A stretch of DNA of 64,000 nucleotides from Methanothermobacter wolfeii. Its GTDB lineage: Archaea; Methanobacteriota; Methanobacteria; Methanobacteriales; Methanothermobacteraceae. Both the position numbers and the translations under genes were made by a program. The notes under the pieces were generated by a model. That model was given only the letters and a program-made list of their open reading frames with translations. It searched no databases and was not told the DNA's origin. Positions 26,337 through 33,571 of the stretch are shown here, in pieces. The stretch is taken from contig NZ_CP104550.1 of NCBI RefSeq assembly GCF_025397995.1, positions 186,001 through 250,000 of the forward strand. Direction: 5' to 3'. How positions within the stretch are numbered: the stretch's first letter is position 1; each line of letters starts with the position of its first letter.

Positions 26337-27116
26337 TTATGTTTTTATTATGTCCGTGAGGTCTATGCTCTCCACGAGTTCGCCTCTCCTCACCTTTTCA
26401 CGGAGGCTCAGCATGAGCTCATCAATCTTGTTGAGTTCCTTGGATATCTTCTTCTCTGCGGGGGTTGTTTCAACTATCTTCTGCATACCCCCATGCTTCA
26501 TGACTATCCTCTTATCCGTCATTAGGGCAAGGACAGGGTCGTGGGTTACAACTAGGACTATTTTACCGTGACCTGCAAGCACATTGAGGGCGTCATGTTT
26601 TCTTATACCGGCATTCTCGATTTCATCAATTAGTACGATTGGGGAGTCGCTGATTATGGCCACATCTGCAACCATGAGGGCCCTTGACTGCCCCCCGCTC
26701 AGGATGGTGAGGTCATTCTCCTTTTTTATCGGCTCGCCTGTCAGTGTATTTGCAAGTTCTATAACCCTGTCAACACACTTTTCACTGGCCCCCCGGCACT
26801 TGGCGTGGAGGCTTAGGAAGTCGCCCACGGTCATATCCGCAAGAAAGTTCATATTCTGGGATAGCTGGGCAACCATCTTCTTCCTTGGATTTGTACGGTC
26901 CTCGTAGGTCGGTTCTTCATCATTCACAAGGATCTTTCTCTTTGAGAAGGTGTCCTCCTGGGCCAGCTGCTCTATGTCCCCTATGAGCGAACTCTTACCA
27001 CTGCCGGTGGGACCGACAACACCAAATATTTCTCCTTTTTTTATTTCAACCTTTTCCACAGGCTCTTTTTCGCCGTATTTGTCGTAGCCGCCAATTACCA
27101 TGATTTTCTCTATCAT
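26337..27116 (-). CDS. Soluble ABC-type ATPase with no membrane partner
   Basis: The 259-residue protein has Walker A GPTGSGKS (residues 35-42), the signature LSGGQSRAL and Walker [12 protein letters not shown], followed by a switch histidine in VTHDP. The usual DEPTAGLD after Walker B is replaced by DEIENAGI, unlike importer or exporter ATPases. No permease or binding-protein gene is nearby, so a mechanical or assembly role is more likely than transport. Its start codon overlaps the comA stop (TAATG), implying coupled translation with a coenzyme M gene. The C-terminal 60 residues are charged and helical. Confidence 0.8.
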   Translation of the reverse strand: MIEKIMVIGGYDKYGEKEPVEKVEIKKGEIFGVVGPTGSGKSSLIGDIEQLAQEDTFSKRKILVNDEEPTYEDRTNPRKKMVAQLSQNMNFLADMTVGDFLSLHAKCRGASEKCVDRVIELANTLTGEPIKKENDLTILSGGQSRALMVADVAIISDSPIVLIDEIENAGIRKHDALNVLAGHGKIVLVVTHDPVLALMTDKRIVMKHGGMQKIVETTPAEKKISKELNKIDELMLSLREKVRRGELVESIDLTDIIKT

Positions 27117-27892
27117 TAAAGATTCACCTTTCCGAGAGTGTCTCCCCTAAGGCCTCTTCGTATGGTTTCAAGGGCTGTTATCTCTTCGGGGGGTATGTTT
27201 CCAAGGTTCACATCTGGACCAATTTTTAAAATGAAATAAACCTGCTGATTTTTCTGGGGAGCTTCCCATATTATCCTATCTGAGGGGAGTTTTTCAATTA
27301 GATAATTAACTTCATCCTCTTTAACGTTTCCATTACTGTCATATATACCTATGTTCTGCCCGCTCTCCCTGGCTTCCATCAGCACCATTGATGCCCCTGC
27401 ATTGAGGTCTTCAGAGACGAGTTCCACACGTTCTTCAGGGTCAAGCTGGCTGTCAAGTGCAGGGTCCTTTTTACCAACTTCTGATATGACATTGAAGCCA
27501 GTGTCCACGGCCATCTCAATGAAACGGCATTTTTCATCGTTTGAAATGTTAACGGTCCCGTTGGATATTTCAAGTGTTTTAAAGCCAATTTCACCGGCCT
27601 CTTCAAGGTACTCGGGAACCATACCATTGATGTATGCGATTTCAAAGAGAGTACCGCCGGGGTAGGCTTCAACATTGAATGAACGATACATCTCCACCTT
27701 TTCCATTACAATATCGCGTCTGTGGAGGGGAAGGGTTCCCCACCCGAATTTAATGAAGTCAACGTAATCTGATGATATTTCCATGAGGTCCCGGGCTGCC
27801 TGGAGGCCCATTCCCTTATCAAGGACCATGGTTATCCCGGCTTTCCGGGGTTTTCCACCCCGTGGGGGTGTTAGAAAATTAAAGGCGTTCAT
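27116..27892 (-). CDS. comA: Phosphosulfolactate synthase (coenzyme M biosynthesis)
   Basis: ComA adds sulfite to phosphoenolpyruvate to form (R)-phosphosulfolactate, the first step of the PEP route to coenzyme M. The 258-residue TIM-barrel protein shows family segments such as [11 protein letters not shown] near residue 20, [19 protein letters not shown] and [26 protein letters not shown] precedes the ATG. Upstream on this strand are two facing TATA boxes in an 8-bp-arm dyad (27955-27972). comA leads a run of closely spaced genes of which most have no described link to coenzyme M. Confidence 0.93.
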   Translation of the reverse strand: MNAFNFLTPPRGGKPRKAGITMVLDKGMGLQAARDLMEISSDYVDFIKFGWGTLPLHRRDIVMEKVEMYRSFNVEAYPGGTLFEIAYINGMVPEYLEEAGEIGFKTLEISNGTVNISNDEKCRFIEMAVDTGFNVISEVGKKDPALDSQLDPEERVELVSEDLNAGASMVLMEARESGQNIGIYDSNGNVKEDEVNYLIEKLPSDRIIWEAPQKNQQVYFILKIGPDVNLGNIPPEEITALETIRRGLRGDTLGKVNL

Positions 27893-28047
27893 CTTATCAC
27901 CTTCATGCGTGGGTTGGAAGAAACCATTTACTTGGTAGTTGCTATGTTCCCTGCTTTATAAAAACTTTTATAAGGGACATATTATCAGAATTCTCTTTTT
28001 ACTATCCTTATAAAAAATTTATTCTGATAACTGATATAATTAATGCT

Positions 28048-28094
28048 GCATATATAAACTGTCAGGTGGCATCTTGTGGAGAGCATGCTACCTG
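28048..28094 (+). promoter_or_regulatory. Promoter and 10-bp-arm dyad upstream of the pyruvate-kinase-like gene
   Basis: A CATATATAAAC box A at about 28049-28058 predicts transcription from near 28078. A dyad CAGGTGGCAT (28063-28072) and ATGCTACCTG (28085-28094) brackets that point; all ten pairs form if one G-U is allowed. It could be an operator for a dimeric repressor or a hairpin in the transcript. Confidence 0.5.
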
Positions 28095-28114
28095 AATGAA
28101 TGAGGCTGGTACCT

Positions 28115-28675
28115 ATGATGGGTAAGATATGCTACTTTGAAAGTCCGGGAAAGGAAAACACCGAGAAGGTTATTGAACTTGTGAAGGAAAGGGCAGCTGA
28201 GCTGGGGATCAGGAACTTTGTGGTTGCATCTGTCTCAGGTGAAACAGCCCTTAAATTATCTGAGAGTGTTGAGGGAAATATTGTATCTATAACGCACCAT
28301 GCAGGCTTCAGGGAGAAGGGAAAACTTGAACTCGAACCTGAGATGGAGGAAAAGCTCACCAGCAGGGGAGTCAAGGTCTATGCAGGTTCACATGCCCTCA
28401 GCGGAGTGGGGAGGGGTATTTCAAATAAATTTGGCGGTGTAACCCCTGTCGAAGTAATGGCAGAGACCCTCAGGATGGTTTCACAGGGATTCAAGGTATG
28501 CGCTGAAATATCCATCATGGCTGCAGATGCAGGCCTAATACCTGTGGATGAGGAGGTCATAGCCATCGGGGGCACTGCATGGGGTGCTGATACAGCAGTT
28601 GTTCTAACACCGGCCCATATGAACAGCGTATTTGATCTAAGGATACATGAGATCATTGCAATGCCCCGTCCATGA
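28115..28675 (+). CDS. Pyruvate kinase C-terminal (alpha/beta) domain-like protein
   Basis: The 186-residue protein is a stand-alone version of the C-terminal domain of pyruvate kinase. Typical elements are [17 protein letters not shown] near residue 38, VSITHHAGF, and the closing [21 protein letters not shown]. No barrel or active-site domain of pyruvate kinase is present, so it cannot phosphorylate ADP by itself; an allosteric or ligand-sensing role is conceivable but unproven. Start codons ATG 28115 and 28118 are adjacent, with GAGG nine bases before the first. It is divergent from comA and stands alone. Confidence 0.85.
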   Translation: MMGKICYFESPGKENTEKVIELVKERAAELGIRNFVVASVSGETALKLSESVEGNIVSITHHAGFREKGKLELEPEMEEKLTSRGVKVYAGSHALSGVGRGISNKFGGVTPVEVMAETLRMVSQGFKVCAEISIMAADAGLIPVDEEVIAIGGTAWGADTAVVLTPAHMNSVFDLRIHEIIAMPRP

Positions 28676-28942
28676 TCTTTAAGGTGTACTGGGGGCTGAT
28701 AACTGCCTCTGGTGAGAAATTCTTTTTATCACAGGGGTCGTGAATCCACCGTCTTCCGGTGCCCATGGCCCCACAGTAAATTCATTTCTGGCCCCAACCT
28801 TGAGGCGGTATTTTCATAGGTCACAGAACCCGATTTTTATTTTGAAATAGGAGCGATGGCTCCATCAGTGGCAGAATAACCGTTGCTTTTAAATATATCT
28901 TATTACGATAACATATCTTATAGATAACTGTGGGGGTAGCAA
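28676..28942 (+). promoter_or_regulatory. ftsZ upstream region with TATA box and dyad
   Basis: A strong box A TTTAAATATA lies at 28888-28897. The predicted transcription start near 28918 falls inside the dyad TATCT/AGATA (28914-28926), which is flanked by two direct copies of GATAAC. The first 200 bp of this 267-bp gap show no gene or repeat. Confidence 0.5.
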
Positions 28943-30088
28943 TTGAAATTCATTAACGATGCCATAAAGGAATCTGAAAAAAGGGAAAAACCACCTTCCA
29001 GCTCAATGAATTCAGACATCGACAGTGAACTTAGGGAAATAATTGAAAACAGCAGGGCAAGGATATATGTTGTTGGGACAGGTGGCGCGGGTAACAATAC
29101 CGTGACAAGGCTCAGTGAGATTGGTGTTGAGGGTGCTGAAACAATAGCCATCAATACAGATGCACAGGACCTCTTCTACACGGTATCTGACAGGAAACTG
29201 CTCATCGGCAGGAATGTCTGCGGAGGTCTTGGGGCCGGAGGCATCCCTGAAGTTGGAGAGGAGTGCGCAGAGGAAAGCGAGGATGATATTCGCAGGGAAC
29301 TTGAAGGGGCAGACATGGTTTTCGTTACCTGTGGCCTTGGAGGAGGTACAGGAACAGGTTCTGCACCCGTAATATCGAAGCTTGCCAAAAAGGCAGGTGC
29401 ACTTACCATAGCCGTTGCAACAATGCCCTTCAGCGCTGAAGGTCTTAAAAGAAGGGAGAACGCTGAGAAGGGCCTTGAGAAGCTCCAGAGCGCTGCGGAC
29501 ACCGTCATCGTCATACCCAATGACAAGCTCCTGGAGGTGGCACCCAACCTGCCCCTTAACAAGGCATTCATGGTTGCTGATGAAATCCTTGGAAGGGCGG
29601 TTAAGGGCATAACAGAACTGATAACAAAACCGGGACTTGTAAGCCTGGACTTTGCTGATGTGAGGAGCATAATGAAGGGTTCAGGCATGGCAATGATAGG
29701 CATGGGTGAAGCGGAATCCGGGGACAGGGCCCTTGAATCTGTCTATGAGGCCCTTAACAGTCCACTGCTTGACCTTGACATATCCAATGCTAAGGGGGCC
29801 CTTATAAACATCTCTGGAAGCTCCGACCTCACACTCCAGGAGGCAGAAAGGATAGTTGAGGTTGTTGCAGAGGAACTGGACCCTGATGCAAACATAATAT
29901 GGGGTGCCCAGATCCAGGATGAACTGCAGAATGTCATAAGGACAACCATAGTGGTGGCGGGTGTGAGATCACCCTACATATATGGTTCCCATGCTTCTGC
30001 AGAGAAGGAATTCATTGAGGAAAAACAGCGCGGTAAGGATTCAGTTGATGAATCTGTACTGGAAGAATTTATAGACGGAGTATTCTGA
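28943..30088 (+). CDS. ftsZ: Cell division GTPase FtsZ
   Basis: FtsZ forms the cytokinetic ring. The tubulin signature [12 protein letters not shown] lies near residue 138, the N-terminal nucleotide loop is [10 protein letters not shown] near residue 48, and the synergy-loop region contains [14 protein letters not shown]. The N-terminal extension of about 40 residues is charged and probably flexible. The end is [13 protein letters not shown], a hydrophobic C-terminal peptide that may bind a membrane tether such as SepF. Translation begins at TTG 28943, with GGGGGT five bases upstream. The secE-led unit follows after 120 bp with its own promoter. Confidence 0.96.
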   Translation: MKFINDAIKESEKREKPPSSSMNSDIDSELREIIENSRARIYVVGTGGAGNNTVTRLSEIGVEGAETIAINTDAQDLFYTVSDRKLLIGRNVCGGLGAGGIPEVGEECAEESEDDIRRELEGADMVFVTCGLGGGTGTGSAPVISKLAKKAGALTIAVATMPFSAEGLKRRENAEKGLEKLQSAADTVIVIPNDKLLEVAPNLPLNKAFMVADEILGRAVKGITELITKPGLVSLDFADVRSIMKGSGMAMIGMGEAESGDRALESVYEALNSPLLDLDISNAKGALINISGSSDLTLQEAERIVEVVAEELDPDANIIWGAQIQDELQNVIRTTIVVAGVRSPYIYGSHASAEKEFIEEKQRGKDSVDESVLEEFIDGVF

Positions 30089-30121
30089 TATCTCTTCCAG
30101 CCACCCCCACTTAATGAAAAC

Positions 30122-30159
30122 ATTTATAAATCTTGAGTGATAGAGTACTCTATCACTCA
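30122..30159 (+). promoter_or_regulatory. secE-operon promoter with 26-bp perfect palindrome
   Basis: Box A ATTTATAAATC (30122-30132) is followed at once by a perfect palindrome at 30134-30159, arms TGAGTGATAGAGT and its complement, centred between 30146 and 30147. The predicted transcription start (about 30153) lies inside it, the classic place for a repressor operator in archaea. The first 16 bp of the element are identical to those of the promoter before L1 at 31401. Confidence 0.75.
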
Positions 30160-30208
30160 TCCCGACCCGATCCTTGTTTTTATAATATTACGTTAGCGGG
30201 GATAAATC

Positions 30209-30388
30209 ATGAAATACAAGGAGTCTATTCTGAATTTTATAAAACAGTCAAAAAGAGTATTGAAGGTTTCCAAAAAACCCACAAGGGAAGAATATATCAA
30301 CGTGTCAAAGGTAACGGGTATAGGTATAATAATAATAGGAGTTGTTGGTTTCATAATCAGTATCATTGCCCAGCTTCTCGGGCGCTGA
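30209..30388 (+). CDS. secE: SecE/Sec61-gamma preprotein translocase subunit
   Basis: This 59-residue protein is the small clamp subunit of the SecYE translocon. The N-terminal half is basic and amphipathic, with a KPTREEYINVSKV motif characteristic of archaeal SecE near residues 23-35. One transmembrane segment follows (about residues 36-56), rich in Ile, Val and Gly. The ATG at 30209 has GGGGAT upstream. Position directly before spt5/nusG and the L11-L1-L10-L12 genes matches the conserved archaeal and bacterial order. Confidence 0.93.
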   Translation: MKYKESILNFIKQSKRVLKVSKKPTREEYINVSKVTGIGIIIIGVVGFIISIIAQLLGR

Positions 30389-30436
30389 CTGCATGCTCAT
30401 ATTACAGTGAATTATATATATAAGGTTGTGTTCTTA

Positions 30437-30916
30437 ATGGAAGATAGTAAAAATTCCATATACGCCCTTAAGACCTCTGTGGGTCAGGAAAAAAACGTGG
30501 CCAGAATGCTGGCCAGGAAGGTCAGGGACAGCGGTATTGAGATAAACGCTATTCTCGTCCCGGAATCACTCAGAGGATATATTCTGGTGGAGTCCTCATC
30601 AAAAATTGACATGAGAAACCCTGCGATAAGGGTTCCCCACCTCAGGGGTGTTGTGGAAGGTAAAACAGAGGGCGAAGCCGAGATAGAATTTGAAGAGGTT
30701 AAGAGATTCCTTAAACCAGAACCAATAATATCCTCCATTAAGAAGGGCAGTATCGTTGAACTGATATCAGGTCCATTTAAGGGTGAGAGGGCCAAGGTTA
30801 TACGTATAGATGAGTCAAGGGAGGAGGTTGTCCTTGAACTCATAGAGGCCGCGGTCCCGATACCTGTAACTGTTAAAGGTGATCAGATCAGAATAATACA
30901 AAAGGAGGCTGATTAA
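30437..30916 (+). CDS. spt5: Transcription elongation factor Spt5 (NusG)
   Basis: Spt5 binds the RNA polymerase clamp with Spt4 and raises processivity. The N-terminal NGN domain (about residues 8-90) contains [11 protein letters not shown] and RGYILVES; the KOW domain (about 100-150) contains [12 protein letters not shown]. The length of 159 aa is typical of archaea. ATG 30437 is favoured over a GTG at 30407 because the shorter form begins with the conserved NGN region. The stop overlaps the L11 start (TAATG), so the two are translationally coupled. Confidence 0.95.
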   Translation: MEDSKNSIYALKTSVGQEKNVARMLARKVRDSGIEINAILVPESLRGYILVESSSKIDMRNPAIRVPHLRGVVEGKTEGEAEIEFEEVKRFLKPEPIISSIKKGSIVELISGPFKGERAKVIRIDESREEVVLELIEAAVPIPVTVKGDQIRIIQKEAD

Positions 30917-31398
30917 TGGCTAAAGAAACCGTTGAAATTCTTATTGATGGTGGAAAAGCCACTCCAGGACCACCTCTAGGTCCTGCGATTGGTCCGCTTG
31001 GAATTAACATGATGCAGGTTGTTGAAGAGATAAACAGGAAAACCGCAGACTTTGAAGGGATGAAGGTTCCTGTCAAGATCATCGTGGACAGCGACACAAA
31101 GGAGTTCGAAGTTGAAGTGGGAACACCACCAACAACTGCACTGATCATGGATGAACTCAAATTAGAGAAGGGGTCACAGGACCCTGGAATGGACAAGATA
31201 GCGGACATCTCAATGGAGCAGATACTTAAGATTGCAAGGATGAAATTCGATGCACTGCTATCCAATGAATACAAACAGGCAGTTAAGGAGATTATGGGTA
31301 CCTGCGTGAGCATGGGCATAACCGTTGAGGGTAAGGACCCCAGGGAAGTCCAGAAGGAGGTTGACCAGGGAGCCTACGATGATCTCCTAACATCATAA
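30916..31398 (+). CDS. rpl11: 50S ribosomal protein L11 (uL11)
   Basis: L11 binds the GTPase-associated region of 23S rRNA. The N-terminal [15 protein letters not shown] motif near residue 16 is diagnostic, and the C-terminal RNA-binding domain carries [16 protein letters not shown]. The length of 160 aa is normal for archaea. It is coupled to spt5 by overlapping stop and start. A separate promoter lies directly behind its stop, so L1, P0 and L12 can be transcribed independently of the upstream genes. Confidence 0.97.
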   Translation: MAKETVEILIDGGKATPGPPLGPAIGPLGINMMQVVEEINRKTADFEGMKVPVKIIVDSDTKEFEVEVGTPPTTALIMDELKLEKGSQDPGMDKIADISMEQILKIARMKFDALLSNEYKQAVKEIMGTCVSMGITVEGKDPREVQKEVDQGAYDDLLTS

Positions 31399-31440
31399 AA
31401 ATTTATAAATCTTGAGAATCACATAACTAAACCTACCATA
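31399..31440 (+). promoter_or_regulatory. Internal promoter upstream of L1
   Basis: ATTTATAAATCTTGAG at 31401-31416 is identical over 16 bp to the secE promoter core at 30122-30137. The predicted start is near 31431. The downstream sequence lacks the palindrome found at secE, so the two promoters share the core but not the putative operator. Confidence 0.6.
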
Positions 31441-31476
31441 TGAACTTATTTTTTTGAGTTCATGGAGGATTTTATA

Positions 31477-32115
31477 ATGAAACAAGAGATAATGGAAGCG
31501 GTGAAGAAGGCCAAGGAACTGTCAAGGCCGAGAAACTTCACACAGTCCATGGATGTTATCATGAACATCAAGGACTTGGATGTCAATAAACCAGAGAACC
31601 GGTTTGACGAGGAAGTTTCTCTACCCAACGGGCGCGGCAAGGATGTTAAGATCGCCGTGATCGCTGACGGTGAACTGGCCCTTCAGGCCAAGAATGCAGG
31701 AGCCGACCTTGTAATAACCAAGGAAGAGCTCGAAGAACTTGGTAAGGACAGGAAAAAGGCAAAGAAACTTGCCAACGAGTATGAATTCTTCGTGGCTCAG
31801 GCAGATATGATGCCTCTGGTGGGGCGATTCCTGGGGCCTGTTCTCGGTCCTCGAAAGAAGATGCCTAAACCAGTGCCAGCAACAATAAATCCGGAGCCCA
31901 TCCTGAAAAAACTCAGAGACACCGTTAAGGTGAGGATAAAGGATCAGCCTGTGGTTCACACGGTGGTGGGTACTGAGGACATGGACGATGAAAAACTTGC
32001 CGAGAACATAGAGGCGGTCCTCCAGACAATCGACCGCAAACTTGAAAAGGGCAGGAACCAGTTAAAGTCCATGTACGTTAAGACAACCATGGGCCCGGTA
32101 GTGAGGGTGATTTAG
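31477..32115 (+). CDS. rpl1: 50S ribosomal protein L1 (uL1)
   Basis: L1 forms the mobile stalk at the ribosomal E site and in archaea such as Methanococcus represses translation of its own operon. At 212 aa from ATG 31477 it is the usual length; GGAGG stands eight bases before that ATG, whereas the ATG at 31462 overlaps the site. Recognisable family sequence includes [16 protein letters not shown] and [15 protein letters not shown]. The stop abuts the P0 start at 32116. Autoregulation is likely from relatives, but I could not identify the mRNA target. Confidence 0.96.
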   Translation: MKQEIMEAVKKAKELSRPRNFTQSMDVIMNIKDLDVNKPENRFDEEVSLPNGRGKDVKIAVIADGELALQAKNAGADLVITKEELEELGKDRKKAKKLANEYEFFVAQADMMPLVGRFLGPVLGPRKKMPKPVPATINPEPILKKLRDTVKVRIKDQPVVHTVVGTEDMDDEKLAENIEAVLQTIDRKLEKGRNQLKSMYVKTTMGPVVRVI

Positions 32116-33123
32116 ATGGCTCACGTGGCTGAATGGAAGAAGAAAGAGGTTCAGGAGCTCCAGGACCTTATTAAAAGTCATGAAGTGGTTGGTATAGCTA
32201 ACCTTGCAGATATACCTGCAAGGCAGCTTCAGAAGATGCGCCAGACACTCCGTGACAGTGCACTTATAAGAATGTCCAAGAAGACCCTGATCAGCCTTGC
32301 CCTGGAGAACGCTGGCAAAGAGATGGAGAATATAGAGTCACTATCAGAGCATATGGAAGGCCAGTCAGCACTCATATTCACGGATATGAATCCATTCAAA
32401 CTCTTCAAGATCCTTGAGGATAGTAAAACTCCTGCCCCTGCAAAACCGGGCGCGATAGCCCCTGCAGATATAGTTGTCCCCAAGGGGGACACCGGATTCG
32501 CACCGGGTCCAATACTCGGGGAACTGCAGCAGATAGGTATCCCTGCCAAGATTGATAAGGGTAAAATAGTGGTCTCAAATGACCATACCGTTGTGAAGGA
32601 AGGGGAGGAGATACCACCAAAGGTGGCTGGAATCCTTACAAGACTGGATATACAGCCACTTGAGGTTGGTATAGACCTCAGGGCAGCATATGAAAACCAG
32701 ACTGTTTACACAGCAGACATACTGACAATTGATGAAGAGAAGACCCTTTCTGATATCCAGAGGGCTTTCTCACAGGCATTCAATCTCTCAGTTAATGCGG
32801 TTATATACACCAGGGAGACCATGCCTGCAATCATTCAGAATGCAGCTTCAAAATCCTTCAACCTCGCATACAATGCATCAATCCTCACATCAAAGACTGC
32901 AGACCTTCTCCTGGCGAAGGCATATGCCCAGATGCTTGCACTTGCAGCAGCAGCTGCAGAGGTCAATGGGGATGCAGTTGATGATGAACTGAGGGATAAG
33001 TTATCTGCAAGGGCTTCAACGCCAGCCCCTGCAGAAGAAGAACCTGAAGAGGAAGAGGAAGAAGAGGAAGAAGAAGAGGAGGAAGAGGATGCCGCAGCAG
33101 GTCTGGGGGCCCTCTTCGGATAG
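32116..33123 (+). CDS. rplP0: 50S ribosomal protein L10/P0 (uL10), acidic stalk base
   Basis: P0 anchors L12 dimers to the ribosome. The 335-residue protein has the archaeal L10 domain (residues 1-105), an inserted domain (about 110-185), then helical L12-binding segments with many alanines, and a glutamate-rich hinge before the shared C-terminal peptide [10 protein letters not shown]. The same terminal peptide is found in L12 of this operon and is the binding site for translation GTPases. GGTGAT precedes the ATG. Confidence 0.96.
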   Translation: MAHVAEWKKKEVQELQDLIKSHEVVGIANLADIPARQLQKMRQTLRDSALIRMSKKTLISLALENAGKEMENIESLSEHMEGQSALIFTDMNPFKLFKILEDSKTPAPAKPGAIAPADIVVPKGDTGFAPGPILGELQQIGIPAKIDKGKIVVSNDHTVVKEGEEIPPKVAGILTRLDIQPLEVGIDLRAAYENQTVYTADILTIDEEKTLSDIQRAFSQAFNLSVNAVIYTRETMPAIIQNAASKSFNLAYNASILTSKTADLLLAKAYAQMLALAAAAAEVNGDAVDDELRDKLSARASTPAPAEEEPEEEEEEEEEEEEEEDAAAGLGALFG

Positions 33124-33172
33124 AACATTTACTGGCATAAATAACTAAAAAAATAATATTTGAGGTGATCAT

Positions 33173-33481
<309 letters not shown>

Positions 33482-33499
33482 CTTCTCCTTTTATGATAC

Positions 33500-33536
33500 T
33501 GCCATTTGAATGAATGGCAAAAAATATTTATTTTTC
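33500..33536 (+). terminator. Inverted repeat and T-rich stretch after L12
   Basis: TGCCATT (33500-33506) and AATGGCA (33513-33519) form a 7-bp stem with a 6-base loop, followed by an A/T-rich run to 33536. It could end the ribosomal transcript. The AAATATTTATTTTT part is also a plausible box A for alaS, so the dyad might instead be an alaS operator. Confidence 0.4.
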
Positions 33537-33571
33537 TCACACTAATTTTTATCATTAAATAACTGTTCTCA

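Noticed and set aside
27954-27975. Dyad of two facing TATA-like boxes upstream of comA
   Set aside because: The symmetry follows from A/T-rich TATA elements facing each other at a divergent promoter; it is not strong evidence for a separate operator.
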